Below, piece after piece: positions 12,581 through 21,352 of a stretch of DNA of 64,000 bases. Origin of the DNA: Saccharofermentans sp. GTDB taxonomy: Bacteria; Bacillota; Clostridia; Saccharofermentanales; Saccharofermentanaceae. Positions within the stretch are counted from its first letter, which is position 1, and each line of letters starts with the position of its first letter. A program made the translations under genes and the position numbers. The notes below the pieces were generated by a model, which worked only from the letters and a program-made list of their open reading frames with translations, was not told where the DNA came from and did no database searches. The stretch lies in NCBI GenBank assembly GCA_024688685.1, contig JAILDX010000008.1, forward strand, positions 1 through 64,000, given 5' to 3'.

Positions 12581-13978
12581 TTATTTGCTTCCCCTGCCTG
12601 AAAGGACTGCAGCAAAGGTCTTCATGAAGATCTCTATGTCGAGATCCAGACTGTAGTTTGTAATATACTGCGTATCAAGTGCTACAACCTTCTCGAAATC
12701 GGTAATGTCAGACCTTCCGGATATCTGCCACAGGCCGGTAAGACCCGGCTTCATTGCAAGTCTGCTCATGTGATGAGGCTTATATCTCTCAAACTCGTCA
12801 AGCGTCGGAGGTCTTGTTCCGACAATGCTCATATCACCCTTAAGAATGTTTATGAACTGAGGGAACTCGTCAAGGCTCATCCTTCTCATGAATCTTCCGA
12901 TCGGGATGACTCTCGGATCGTTCTCCATCTTGAACATCTGACCCTTCATCTCGTTTTCTTTCATAAGTTCCTTCTTATGCTCCTCTGCGTCGGGATACAT
13001 AGTCCTGAACTTGTACATCTTGAAATGTCTTCCGTTAAGTCCGACCCTTATCTGTGAGAAAATGACAGGGCCGGGGCTCTGGATATAGATAATGGGACCA
13101 AAGACGACAAAAATGACCGCTGTAAAAATGATGCCTATGATCGATATAACGATATCCGCAAATCTCTTTACCACCAGCTGACCTGCAGTGATCGGTGAGA
13201 TCGTAGAGGTAATGCATGTGCTGTCGCCTACCTTGTCTATCCTGACGTTCGGAACTTCGTGAACGAATACCTCTGTCATTATATGAACGATCACGCCCAT
13301 GGACAGGAACCAGTTGATCAGCTTTCCTACGTCTCTTGCCTTGGAACCGATATAGACCTCATCGACGATATGAGTTCTCAGATACTCCTGCATCTCCTTG
13401 CGCTGCATGATCTTGATACCCTCTATGGGAGTCATCCTCTTCTCCTGATCGAGAAGCATGAACCTGTCAACCTGAATATTCCTGGGGTGGCTCTTCATGA
13501 TCTGGGTAAGCGTATTGACCGCATTATCGCGGAAACAGACAATGATTATATGAGTCTTGTTATTGTTCTTCTTGAGTCTTCCGTAGATTATCTCCTTAAT
13601 GATTATCCTCAGGAGATAAGTGATGAGCAGATTGAATACGAACAGCATACCGATGAAAAGACGTGATATCTCGTCAGTCTCCTTCATAACGAAGAGTATG
13701 GTCAGGATTACCACGAGCATCTCGATATCCATTATCAGGACATTGTTGAACTCCTTCAGAAAACCTCGCTTGAGTATTCCGCTGTGAAGAGGCTGAACGA
13801 GGATTATGAACACATAAACTATAATGAGAACAAGGTTGAGCTGTCTGTAGTTTGCCGCTTCGCTTTCCTCGAACACAAATCTGAAAAAATAGGCAAACAA
13901 GAAAGAAATCTCCAATGCAAAAACATCGGAAATTATAAAATCGATATGCTTGGCTCTCGAACTTATCTTTCCTTCCAT
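12581..13978 (-). CDS. polyprenyl-phosphate sugar-1-phosphate transferase (exopolysaccharide initiating enzyme)
   Basis: 465-residue member of the WbaP/PCPTP family. It moves a hexose-1-phosphate from UDP-sugar to undecaprenyl phosphate, the first step of capsule or exopolysaccharide repeat-unit assembly. Four N-terminal membrane segments (about 10-130) are followed by a CoA-binding-like Rossmann domain (about 140-255), one re-entrant membrane helix (about 268-295) and the catalytic domain. That domain shows KMYKFRTM, RRMSLDEFPQFINILKGDMS, GTRPP and KPGLTGLWQ. An AGG site is close to the ATG at 13978. No other capsule genes are adjacent, so the rest of the pathway must lie elsewhere. Confidence 0.92.
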   Translation of the reverse strand: MEGKISSRAKHIDFIISDVFALEISFLFAYFFRFVFEESEAANYRQLNLVLIIVYVFIILVQPLHSGILKRGFLKEFNNVLIMDIEMLVVILTILFVMKETDEISRLFIGMLFVFNLLITYLLRIIIKEIIYGRLKKNNNKTHIIIVCFRDNAVNTLTQIMKSHPRNIQVDRFMLLDQEKRMTPIEGIKIMQRKEMQEYLRTHIVDEVYIGSKARDVGKLINWFLSMGVIVHIMTEVFVHEVPNVRIDKVGDSTCITSTISPITAGQLVVKRFADIVISIIGIIFTAVIFVVFGPIIYIQSPGPVIFSQIRVGLNGRHFKMYKFRTMYPDAEEHKKELMKENEMKGQMFKMENDPRVIPIGRFMRRMSLDEFPQFINILKGDMSIVGTRPPTLDEFERYKPHHMSRLAMKPGLTGLWQISGRSDITDFEKVVALDTQYITNYSLDLDIEIFMKTFAAVLSGRGSK

Positions 13979-14040
13979 AACAACCTCGCGAAAATATTAG
14001 CATCTAAGCCGCCATTTGCGCGATATGAATACTGTACGAA

Positions 14041-14080
14041 AAAATACTGCCGTCTCAACGCATATCACGTCAAAACGGCA
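14041..14080 (-). terminator. probable terminator of cysK
   Basis: On the minus strand TGCCGT and ACGGCA (arms at 14075-14080 and 14048-14053) pair, with three further inner pairs (ACG/CGT), followed two bases later by TTTTTTC. It lies 32 bases past the cysK stop. Confidence 0.55.
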
Positions 14081-14111
14081 ATAAAGAACCGGTTAATTAT
14101 GGTCTTAAATA

Positions 14112-15044
14112 TCAGTTCTCGGAGAAGAGAGGAGTTGATAGATATCTGTCACCTGTATCAGGAAGAAGTACAACGATATTCTTCCCCTCAAACTCAGGTC
14201 TTGAAGCAACCTCAAGAGCAGCCCAGAGTGCAGCTCCCGAAGATATACCTACGAGGACACCTTCTGATCTTGCAAATTCTCTTCCGGTCCTGAAAGCATC
14301 TTCATTCTCTACAGCAATTACTTCATCGTAAACAGAAGTATTAAGTGTGTCCGGTACGAAACCTGCCCCGATGCCCTGGATCTTGTGGGGACCTGCAACG
14401 CCCTTTGAAAGAACAGGAGATGTTGAAGGCTCAACAGCAAATACCTTAACCGCTGCATTCTGCTCCTTCAGGAACTCACCTGTACCGCTTACTGTTCCTC
14501 CTGTACCTACACCGGCGATGAAAGCATCAACGTTTCCGTCAAGATCCTTCCAGATCTCAGGACCTGTGGTAGCCTTATGGATCGCAGGATTTGCAGGGTT
14601 GACAAACTGTCCGGGGATAAAGCTTCCGGGTGTTGATGCTGCGAGTTCTTCTGCCTTGGCGATAGCACCCTTCATTCCCTTGCTTCCGTCTGTAAGAACG
14701 AGTTCTGCACCGTATGCCTTAAGAAGATTTCTCCTCTCAACGCTCATCGTCTCAGGCATCGTAAGGATGATCCTGTATCCCTTGGCAGTTGCGATAGCTG
14801 CAAGTCCGATACCTGTGTTTCCGCTTGTAGGCTCGATGATGACTGAACCTTCCTTAAGAAGTCCCTTTGCTTCCGCATCCTCGATCATCGCCTTTGCGAT
14901 CCTGTCCTTTACACTTCCGGCGGGATTGAAGTATTCAAGCTTTGCATAGATGTTAGCCTTAACGCCCTTATCTGCAATGAAATTATTAAGCTTAAGGAGC
15001 GGTGTGCCGCCTACAAGTTCTGTTACTGAGTTAACTAATGCCAT
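14112..15044 (-). CDS. cysK: cysteine synthase A (O-acetylserine sulfhydrylase)
   Basis: 310-residue PLP enzyme making cysteine from O-acetylserine and sulfide. K46 in PAGSVKDR is the Schiff-base lysine. TSGNTG (73-78) binds the substrate carboxylate, and GTGGT near 180 and the SSGAA serine near 266 hold the cofactor phosphate and ring. Length is typical. GGAGG lies 9 bases before the ATG. It has a near-consensus promoter with an operator-like dyad just downstream of the -10 box, resembling the dyad of the nearby rrf2 gene, so sulfur- or Fe-S-dependent control by that regulator is a reasonable inference. It is monocistronic as far as terminators show. Confidence 0.95.
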   Translation of the reverse strand: MALVNSVTELVGGTPLLKLNNFIADKGVKANIYAKLEYFNPAGSVKDRIAKAMIEDAEAKGLLKEGSVIIEPTSGNTGIGLAAIATAKGYRIILTMPETMSVERRNLLKAYGAELVLTDGSKGMKGAIAKAEELAASTPGSFIPGQFVNPANPAIHKATTGPEIWKDLDGNVDAFIAGVGTGGTVSGTGEFLKEQNAAVKVFAVEPSTSPVLSKGVAGPHKIQGIGAGFVPDTLNTSVYDEVIAVENEDAFRTGREFARSEGVLVGISSGAALWAALEVASRPEFEGKNIVVLLPDTGDRYLSTPLFSEN

Positions 15045-15083
15045 TTTGTGTTTTCCTCCTTGATCTAGTGGTCTGTTTTCAAT

Positions 15084-15102
15084 ACCTACTATTCATATAG
15101 GT
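15084..15102. promoter_or_regulatory. operator-like dyad over the cysK transcription start
   Basis: ACCTA and TAGGT arms separated by 9 bases, just downstream of the cysK -10 box. The half ACCTACTA is identical to that in the rrf2 operator at 12078-12085. Confidence 0.5.
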
Positions 15103-15105
15103 TTT

Positions 15106-15133
15106 ATTCTACCATCATTTTTCCTGTTGTCAA
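15106..15133 (-). promoter_or_regulatory. strong sigma-A promoter of cysK
   Basis: On the minus strand a perfect TTGACA (15128-15133), a 16-base spacer and TAGAAT (15106-15111). Transcription would start within the adjacent dyad. Confidence 0.75.
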
Positions 15134-15137
15134 GCAT

Positions 15138-15162
15138 AAAAAAACTGCCCCCGGAGGGGCAG
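15138..15162 (-). terminator. Rho-independent terminator of the cyclophilin gene
   Basis: On the minus strand CTGCCCC / GGGGCAG with a 4-base loop, followed by seven T. It sits 19 bases beyond the stop at 15181 and directly before the cysK -35 box. Confidence 0.9.
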
Positions 15163-15180
15163 CCTGAATAAGCATATTAA

Positions 15181-15666
15181 TTACATCTGAACTGTCATTA
15201 CTTCAATGACCTGAGGCTCTAACGGCTTGTCAGCATAGTCAGTCCTTACGTTGGCGATACGGTCAACTACGTCCATACCCTCGATGACCTTTCCGAAAGC
15301 AGCATATGATCCGTCGAGATGAGGTGATGTCTCGTGCATGATAAAGAACTGTGATCCTGCAGAGTCGGGATCCATTGCTCTTGCCATGGACAGAACGCCG
15401 CGCTCGTGCTTCAGGTTGTTTACAACACCGTTTGCCGCGAACTCACCCTTGATCGTGTAACCCGGACCGCCTGTACCTGTGCCGTTGGGGCAGCCGCCCT
15501 GGATCATGAAGCCGGGAATGACCCTGTGGAATGTCAGTCCGTTGTAGAAGCCCTTGGATGCGAGCTTAATAAAATTGTCTACCGAAATAGGTGCGATATC
15601 GGGATAGAGCTCCGCCTTGATGATACCGCCGTCCTGCATTTCGATGGTGATGATTGGATTTGCCAT
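15181..15666 (-). CDS. cyclophilin-type peptidyl-prolyl cis-trans isomerase
   Basis: 161-residue cytoplasmic cyclophilin that isomerises Xaa-Pro bonds. It has the family core [13 protein letters not shown] (Arg near 54), the GTGGPGY loop, [16 protein letters not shown] and the [19 protein letters not shown] segment. No signal peptide is present, so it is intracellular. AAGGAG is well placed before the ATG. It begins 5 bases after the pncB stop, so the two are co-transcribed and end at the terminator at 15138-15162. Confidence 0.93.
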   Translation of the reverse strand: MANPIITIEMQDGGIIKAELYPDIAPISVDNFIKLASKGFYNGLTFHRVIPGFMIQGGCPNGTGTGGPGYTIKGEFAANGVVNNLKHERGVLSMARAMDPDSAGSQFFIMHETSPHLDGSYAAFGKVIEGMDVVDRIANVRTDYADKPLEPQVIEVMTVQM

Positions 15667-15670
15667 AGTG

Positions 15671-17140
15671 TTATACTCCTTTTCTTATATGTCTGAACTG
15701 GTGCAGCATGTCGTCCTTTATCTTCCAGAGCTTGGGTGACAGGTCGACATAATATTCATGAGGATTCTCAAATCTCTTTACAGAATCCCAAAGTGAATCA
15801 AGCTCCTTCGTGCAGTAATTCCTGATCTCAGTGATAGAAGGCTTGTCATAGATAAGCTTGCCGTTATCGAAGATCTTAACGTAGAGCTTCCTTGTCGTAT
15901 AGTTCTCAAGAACCTTCGCCTTCCATGTCTCGTTGGGATCGAAGATCTCATAAGGTTCACCGTCCGGGATATCCTCGTCTTCAACAAACAGAACGTCAGC
16001 CATCGCCTTGCCCGTCGCATTATCGTAGAACCTTACGACTTCCTTGTTGCACGGTGTTGTAACCTTACCGATGTTCTCTGAGATCTTCATCTTCGGGATA
16101 ACGTTGCCCTCATCGTCTTCAACAGCGCTTATCTTGTAAACGCCTCCGAAAACAGGCTCCGCCTTTGATGTGATAAGTCTCTCGCCTACACCGAATGAAT
16201 CAATGCATGCGCCCTGGCTGATAAGATCCCTGATGAGGTACTCGTCAAGAGCATTCGAAACAGTGATCTTACAATCCTTAAGTCCTGCATCATCGAGCAT
16301 CTTCCTCGCCTTCTGAGTCATATATGTAAGGTCACCGCTGTCGATCCTTATGCCGAGGAGACGCTTGCCCATGGGCTCAAGTACTTCCTTCGCACATCTG
16401 ATCGCATTGGGGATACCACTCTTAAGAACATCGTATGTATCAACAAGAAGAAGTGTCTTGTCGGGATAAGATTCTGCATATGCCTTGAAAGCTTCAAACT
16501 CATCGTCAAAGAGCATTACCCAGCTGTGAGCCATTGTTCCCGACAACGGGATATTAAACTGCTGACCGCAGATAGTGCATGATGTTCCTGCAGCGCCTGC
16601 GATATAAGCAGCTCTTGCACCGAGAACAGAAGCGTCGAAACCCTGAGCACGTCTTGCGCCAAACTCCATTACCGGGCGGCCTTCAGCTGCTCTTACGATA
16701 CGGGCCGTCTTTGTAGCGATAAGGCTCTGATGGTTGATCGTACAGAGGAGCGCAGTCTCAAGGAGCTGTGCCTGTATAACAGGTCCTCTTACCTTGATCA
16801 GCGGCTCCCTGGGGAATACAACAGTACCTTCAGGGATTGCCCAGACGTCACACTTGAACTCGAAATGCCTCAGATAATCGATGAACTTGTCGTCAAATCC
16901 GTATTTGGAAAGGAATGTCAGATCATCTTCGGAAAACTTGAGATTATCAAGATAGTCAATAACCTGCTCCAGTCCTGCCATGATGGCATATCCGCCACTT
17001 TCCGGAACTGTACGGAAAAACATATCAAAGTAAACGATCTTATCAGCATTGCCGCCATCGAGATATCCCTTGCCCATAGTGAGCTCATAGAAGTCTGTCA
17101 GAAGGCTCATATTTGTCCTGTCATTCCACATACCGTTCAT
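15671..17140 (-). CDS. pncB: nicotinate phosphoribosyltransferase
   Basis: 489-residue enzyme of the NAD salvage (Preiss-Handler) pathway, forming nicotinate mononucleotide from nicotinate and PRPP. Recognisable features are the N-terminal TDFYELTMG, the [10 protein letters not shown] segment, the active-site region [11 protein letters not shown] near 205 with the autophosphorylated-type histidine, and [11 protein letters not shown] near 265. Length fits the long Firmicutes form. AGGTAG precedes the ATG at 17140; a second ATG four codons in is less well placed. It is followed without a gap by the cyclophilin gene. Confidence 0.93.
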   Translation of the reverse strand: MNGMWNDRTNMSLLTDFYELTMGKGYLDGGNADKIVYFDMFFRTVPESGGYAIMAGLEQVIDYLDNLKFSEDDLTFLSKYGFDDKFIDYLRHFEFKCDVWAIPEGTVVFPREPLIKVRGPVIQAQLLETALLCTINHQSLIATKTARIVRAAEGRPVMEFGARRAQGFDASVLGARAAYIAGAAGTSCTICGQQFNIPLSGTMAHSWVMLFDDEFEAFKAYAESYPDKTLLLVDTYDVLKSGIPNAIRCAKEVLEPMGKRLLGIRIDSGDLTYMTQKARKMLDDAGLKDCKITVSNALDEYLIRDLISQGACIDSFGVGERLITSKAEPVFGGVYKISAVEDDEGNVIPKMKISENIGKVTTPCNKEVVRFYDNATGKAMADVLFVEDEDIPDGEPYEIFDPNETWKAKVLENYTTRKLYVKIFDNGKLIYDKPSITEIRNYCTKELDSLWDSVKRFENPHEYYVDLSPKLWKIKDDMLHQFRHIRKGV

Positions 17141-17164
17141 CTTTATCTACCTCACTTGAATTAA

Positions 17165-17212
17165 ATAAAAGGCTCCGGGATGAGCCTTGTTCATAAAGGT
17201 TCCCGGAGCCTT
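17165..17212 (-). terminator. terminator of the SPFH/NfeD operon
   Basis: A perfect 12-bp inverted repeat (AAGGCTCCGGGA / TCCCGGAGCCTT) flanks a 20-base loop, and on the minus strand TTTTATTT follows. A smaller alternative stem, GGCTC/GAGCC, uses part of the same 3' arm. Confidence 0.75.
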
Positions 17213-17237
17213 AATTATACCATATCAAAAGACTTTA

Positions 17238-18173
17238 TTATTCCTTGTCCTTGATGATCTCTTTGATGGAAGTTGCAAGTGAAGCCATTCCCTGGAGATC
17301 TGAAGGGATGATGATCTTTGTTGACTTGCCGTCGCCGACCTTCTCCAAAGCCTCGAGGCCCTTGATAGCGATAAGTCCCTCATCAGCTCCTACATCCTTG
17401 ATCATCTGGAGACCCTTTGCCGTAGCTTCCTGCACTGCAAGGATAGCCTGAGCCTGACCTTCAGCTTCCTTGATAGCTGCCTGCTTCTTAGCTTCAGCTC
17501 TGAGGATAGCAGCTTCCTTCTCACCTTCTGCGACTCTGATAGCGGATTCTTTCTGACCTTCTGCGATGAGGATCTGCTCTCTCTTCTCTCGCTCAGCCTT
17601 CATCTGCTTCTCCATCGCGTTCTGTATCTCTCTCGGAGGAATGATGTTCTTAAGCTCCACTCTGTTTACCTTGATACCCCAGGGGTCTGTTGCCTCGTCA
17701 AGGATCTCTCTCATCTTCGTGTTGATGATGTCACGGCTCGTCAGAGTCTGGTCGAGCTCGAGATCACCGATGATGTTACGAAGTGTTGTTGCAGAAAGGT
17801 TCTCGATAGCTATCAGAGGACGCTCGATACCGTAAGCATAGAGCTTAGGGTCGATGATCTGATAGAAGAGGACCGTATCGATCTGCATCGTAACGTTATC
17901 CTTTGTGATAACAGCCTGAGGCTGGAAATCAGCAACTTTCTCCTTAAGGCTTATCTTCTTTGCAACCTTGTCGATGATGGGCCACTTGAAGTGAATGCCT
18001 GTCTCCCATGTTGCACGGTAACCACCGAATCTCTCAACAATGAATGTTGTTGCCTGCGGAACGATCTTAATACAGCTGATAGCAATAACAAGAATGATTA
18101 CTGCCACGATGATGATAGCTACTACTGCTCCGCCTGCCAGCGTGCTTCCGCTGCGAATTACCAAATCTACCAT
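17238..18173 (-). CDS. SPFH/band 7 (stomatin-like) membrane protein
   Basis: 311-residue stomatin/prohibitin-family protein, QmcA-like. Such proteins form large rings and organise membrane microdomains or modulate proteases. One N-terminal membrane helix (about 14-40) is followed by the SPFH domain (about 40-200, with the conserved PPREIQNAMEKQMKAEREKR end). A long Ala/Glu-rich coiled coil then spans about 195-265. GAGG precedes the ATG. The gene begins 13 bases after the NfeD gene; SPFH-NfeD pairs are conserved in bacteria and the two proteins act together. Confidence 0.92.
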   Translation of the reverse strand: MVDLVIRSGSTLAGGAVVAIIIVAVIILVIAISCIKIVPQATTFIVERFGGYRATWETGIHFKWPIIDKVAKKISLKEKVADFQPQAVITKDNVTMQIDTVLFYQIIDPKLYAYGIERPLIAIENLSATTLRNIIGDLELDQTLTSRDIINTKMREILDEATDPWGIKVNRVELKNIIPPREIQNAMEKQMKAEREKREQILIAEGQKESAIRVAEGEKEAAILRAEAKKQAAIKEAEGQAQAILAVQEATAKGLQMIKDVGADEGLIAIKGLEALEKVGDGKSTKIIIPSDLQGMASLATSIKEIIKDKE

Positions 18174-18186
18174 TTTTTACCTCCTC

Positions 18187-18636
18187 TTATTCGTTGATTT
18201 CTTCAACTACTAACTTTACGCCTTCCATGCTGAGAACCTTAACCTTCTTATTCTCTGCGATGGAGGAATCTGCCTTTGCGCTCCAGACCTGGCCCATAAC
18301 CTTGATCTGACCCTTGCCGTCAACGGGATTTATCTCCTTGATGACTATCCCTTCCTTACCGATAACACGGTCGGCATTTGTCGGTTCAGCGACCTTGCCT
18401 TTTTTGTCGATCTTCGGTCTGATCCAGATGAAGCAGATTATGAAACTGATGATCGAGACTACTATCATTGTTATGATCTGTGCTGCCAGCGGAGCACCGC
18501 AAAGATCCATTACCATTGCGACGCCTGAACCGATAGCAAACCACACGGTAGCAAGGCCCAAAGTAGCTGCCTCAATAACGGCGAAAACGATCACCAGGAT
18601 CAGCCATACTACCCACATAGGAATATTCATACTCAT
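18187..18636 (-). CDS. NfeD-family membrane protein
   Basis: 149-residue short NfeD (NfeD1b type, without the serine-protease domain). It has an N-terminal region of three to four membrane segments (about 8-75) and a C-terminal OB-fold domain (about 85-145) with GKEGIVIKEINPVDGKGQIKV and VWSAKADSS. It is the usual partner of the SPFH protein encoded next. GAGGGT precedes the ATG. Its promoter must lie in the 105 bases between it and truA. Confidence 0.9.
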   Translation of the reverse strand: MSMNIPMWVVWLILVIVFAVIEAATLGLATVWFAIGSGVAMVMDLCGAPLAAQIITMIVVSIISFIICFIWIRPKIDKKGKVAEPTNADRVIGKEGIVIKEINPVDGKGQIKVMGQVWSAKADSSIAENKKVKVLSMEGVKLVVEEINE

Positions 18637-18741
18637 ACCCTCCTTATCCTTTATTCTGCGGTAACTCTTTTCCCTATTCCGTTACCATAGAGAATTATAC
18701 AACAAGGATATTTCTGTTTTCAATAATAATCGGTCGGGACA

Positions 18742-19488
18742 TTAACAGTAGTAAACGCGCTCGAGAGTCAGCCCTTCCGGCGGCAGTGTCTTTCCTGCCT
18801 TTGACCTGTCACGTTCCTCGATTATCGAGGGGATATCAGAGGGTTCTATCTTCCCTGTTCCCACATAGTAAAGTGTGCCTGCGATGATCCTCACCATATT
18901 GTAGAGGAAGGCCTCTCCGGTCACCCTTATCTCGATCATTGACGGATCATTTTTGTCTCTGTCGACAGTGACCCCGGTAAGTCTTCTCACCGTGGTCTCC
19001 TGACTTCCGCCTGCGGCGCAGAATGCCTCGAAATCGTGTTCACCCGCGAAATACTTTGCCGCCTCTTTCATCCTCTCAACATCACACTCATAGGATGAGT
19101 AATAAGAGTATCTTGCGCGCAGCGGACTCCTCACAGGAGAACAGTAGATGCGGTAGCAGTATGTCTTTCCTTTACACGAGAATCTTGCTGAAAAATCATC
19201 GTCAACATACACTGCTTTCCTTACCGCAACATCGCAGGGCAGAAGTGCATTAAGCGCGAGCGGGATCTTATCTTCGGGAATGATAAACGGGGCGTCATAA
19301 GAACTCGCATGTTCCGCCGCATGAACGCCGGAATCGGTTCTCGAACACCCCGTGATCTTTAAATCTGTTTTGTAGAGTTCTGACAGAGCCTTCTGGATAA
19401 CTTCCTGTACTGACCTTCCGTTATTCTGTATCTGGTATCCGACAAAACCGGTACCGTCATATTCACAGAAGAGAAGTACTCTGTTCAT
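18742..19488 (-). CDS. truA: tRNA pseudouridine(38-40) synthase
   Basis: 248-residue pseudouridine synthase modifying positions 38-40 of the tRNA anticodon arm. The catalytic aspartate is D52 in CSRTDSGVHA. FSARFSCKGKTYCYRI and FLYNMVRIIAGTL are also typical. Length is normal. In Firmicutes truA usually directly follows ecfT; here a ROK kinase gene lies between them. The start is 9 bases past the ROK kinase stop, so it is co-transcribed with it. Confidence 0.94.
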   Translation of the reverse strand: MNRVLLFCEYDGTGFVGYQIQNNGRSVQEVIQKALSELYKTDLKITGCSRTDSGVHAAEHASSYDAPFIIPEDKIPLALNALLPCDVAVRKAVYVDDDFSARFSCKGKTYCYRIYCSPVRSPLRARYSYYSSYECDVERMKEAAKYFAGEHDFEAFCAAGGSQETTVRRLTGVTVDRDKNDPSMIEIRVTGEAFLYNMVRIIAGTLYYVGTGKIEPSDIPSIIEERDRSKAGKTLPPEGLTLERVYYC

Positions 19489-19497
19489 CAGTTCTCT

Positions 19498-20475
19498 TTA
19501 CTTGCCGTTGATACCGTCGATAGCGCAGGTCATACCCATCATGGCAGCACCTACGATACCTGCATCGTTGCCCATCTGTGCCAGTTTGATCTCAGTCTTG
19601 CGTACACCGGGGCCAAAGTAAGGACGGCTCATTGTCTTCTCCTTGATCGGGATCAGGAGCGGATCGCCCTCGTTGCAGACACCGCCGCCGATAACGAGTA
19701 CTTCAGGCATGAATGTGTTAACTGCATTTGCGAGACCGTCTGCGAGATAATCCATGTATGTCTCCAGTACTTCCTCAGCTTTCTTATCGCCGCGGCGCAT
19801 TGCAATGAATGCAACCTTTGCATTGGCGTGACCCTGCTCTGCAATAACCTCATTGAGCAGTGAATCAGGGTTTGCATCTGCTGCCTCCTGAGTCATCCTT
19901 GCGAGAGCTGAAGCAGAACCGTACTGCTCGAAGCAGCCCTTACGTCCGCACTTGCACTGGAGTCCGCCTGAAACGAGTACTGTATGACCGAACTCTGAAC
20001 CTGCCTGGTTAAAACCGGAATAGATCCTTCCGTTAACGATGACACCTGCACCTACACCCGTACCGAGTGTAATAGTAACAGAATCCTTTGTGCCCTTTGC
20101 AGCACCTGCAACTGCCTCAGCCATTGCAGCACAGTTTGCATCGTTGTCGATATATACAGGGAGATCTATTACCTCTCTGATAAGCTTTCTCATAGGGGCG
20201 TTATTGAAAGGAAGATTGCTGGAATAAACCAGGAGTCCTTCCATGTTGTCAGGTGTTCCGGGAGAACCGATTCCGATGGCTTCAACATCACTGATGTTCA
20301 TGCCTGCATCCTCGATAGCATCCTTTGCCAGCTTGCCCATATCGTGGATGATCTCTTCCATGGATCTCTCCGCATGAGTCTTGATGCTGAGCTTGTTGAT
20401 AAGTTTTCCTTCGCTGTCAACCACACCGGCTTTGATGTTTGTGCCGCCGAGATCTATGCCGACATAATATGCCAT
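19498..20475 (-). CDS. ROK-family sugar kinase, probable glucokinase
   Basis: 325-residue ROK kinase phosphorylating glucose (or a related hexose or N-acetylhexosamine) with ATP. It has the phosphate-binding GIDLGGTNIKAGVV at the N-terminus. The DNDANCAA motif near 110 has the catalytic Asp, and the ROK zinc site CKCGRKGCFEQYGSA is near 170-185. Length fits Firmicutes GlcK. The substrate is inferred. It has its own upstream region of 67 bases after ecfT and runs into truA. Together with pgcA at 4.8 kb it serves glucose entry into metabolism. Confidence 0.9.
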   Translation of the reverse strand: MAYYVGIDLGGTNIKAGVVDSEGKLINKLSIKTHAERSMEEIIHDMGKLAKDAIEDAGMNISDVEAIGIGSPGTPDNMEGLLVYSSNLPFNNAPMRKLIREVIDLPVYIDNDANCAAMAEAVAGAAKGTKDSVTITLGTGVGAGVIVNGRIYSGFNQAGSEFGHTVLVSGGLQCKCGRKGCFEQYGSASALARMTQEAADANPDSLLNEVIAEQGHANAKVAFIAMRRGDKKAEEVLETYMDYLADGLANAVNTFMPEVLVIGGGVCNEGDPLLIPIKEKTMSRPYFGPGVRKTEIKLAQMGNDAGIVGAAMMGMTCAIDGINGK

Positions 20476-20542
20476 AATTTATTCCGCCCTTTCGCTGAAA
20501 AAGTATTGATATACAACTTGTTAATTTTACCACACTAAACGG

Positions 20543-21352
20543 CTATCGTAAAACAAAATCAATTACGACTATTCCCGCCGCTATGAGAACAAAAACTGTT
20601 CCGAGACTGATGTCACTTTTCTTAAGTTTCAGAGGGTTGAGTTTTGTCCTTCCGACACCGCCTCTGTAACACCTCGCATCCATCGCGACGGCAAGTTCCT
20701 CAGCTCTCTTGAAGCTCGAAACAAACAGCGGGATCAGGACAGTTACATACCCCTTTACCCTCTTCACGAGACTGCCCGTATCATAGTCAGCTCCGCGGCT
20801 TATCTGAGCTCTCATTATCTTGTTTGTCTCATCGATCAGAGTCGGTATGAAACGGAGTGCGATGGACATCATCATCGCCATTTCGTGGACCGGGACCTTG
20901 ATCAGTTTGAGTGGTGAGAAAAGACTTTCGAGAGCGTCAGCGATCTTCAGCGGAGTTGTCGTGAGCGTCAGAAGGATGCTCGTCGAAACGATCAGAAACA
21001 GGAGCCTCAGCGCCATCAGTACCGCTCTGCTTACCGCATAGTCAGTTATGCTGAAGACCTTCCATTCCCACAGTGTATTTCCCGTTTTGATCGTGAACAG
21101 ATTGATCAGGAATATAAAGATGACGATCGGCAGCACAGGCAGCACCGTCGACCTGATAACCTTCATCGGAATACTCGCAAGTATGACCTGAAGGATGGTA
21201 ACGATCGCAAAGAGCGCCAGACCGCCTGCCGTATTGATCATGAAAATGGCAATGAGATAGACGATGTAAAGTATTATCTTTACCCTTGGATCTGCCTTGT
21301 GGAGGATAGATCCCGTATCGTAAAACCTTCCGAGACTGATATCCTTTATCAT
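20543..21352 (-). CDS. ecfT: energy-coupling factor transporter transmembrane subunit EcfT
   Basis: 269-residue membrane scaffold of group II ECF vitamin/metal transporters, joining the two ATPases to substrate-binding S components. Five to six membrane segments are visible. The coupling-helix ARG-type motifs read AQISRGAD near 190 and MDARCYRGG near 230. An in-frame start 48 bases upstream exists, but I chose the ATG at 21352, which overlaps the ecfA stop as ATGA and gives the conventional N-terminus MIKDISLGRFYDTGS. Translational coupling to the ATPase gene is implied. Confidence 0.93.
   Translation of the reverse strand: MIKDISLGRFYDTGSILHKADPRVKIILYIVYLIAIFMINTAGGLALFAIVTILQVILASIPMKVIRSTVLPVLPIVIFIFLINLFTIKTGNTLWEWKVFSITDYAVSRAVLMALRLLFLIVSTSILLTLTTTPLKIADALESLFSPLKLIKVPVHEMAMMMSIALRFIPTLIDETNKIMRAQISRGADYDTGSLVKRVKGYVTVLIPLFVSSFKRAEELAVAMDARCYRGGVGRTKLNPLKLKKSDISLGTVFVLIAAGIVVIDFVLR

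Noticed and set aside
14347-14949. 200-codon open frame on the plus strand opposite cysK
   Set aside because: It is the antisense shadow of a clear cysteine synthase; it is Pro/Ser/Ala-rich and has no ribosome binding site.
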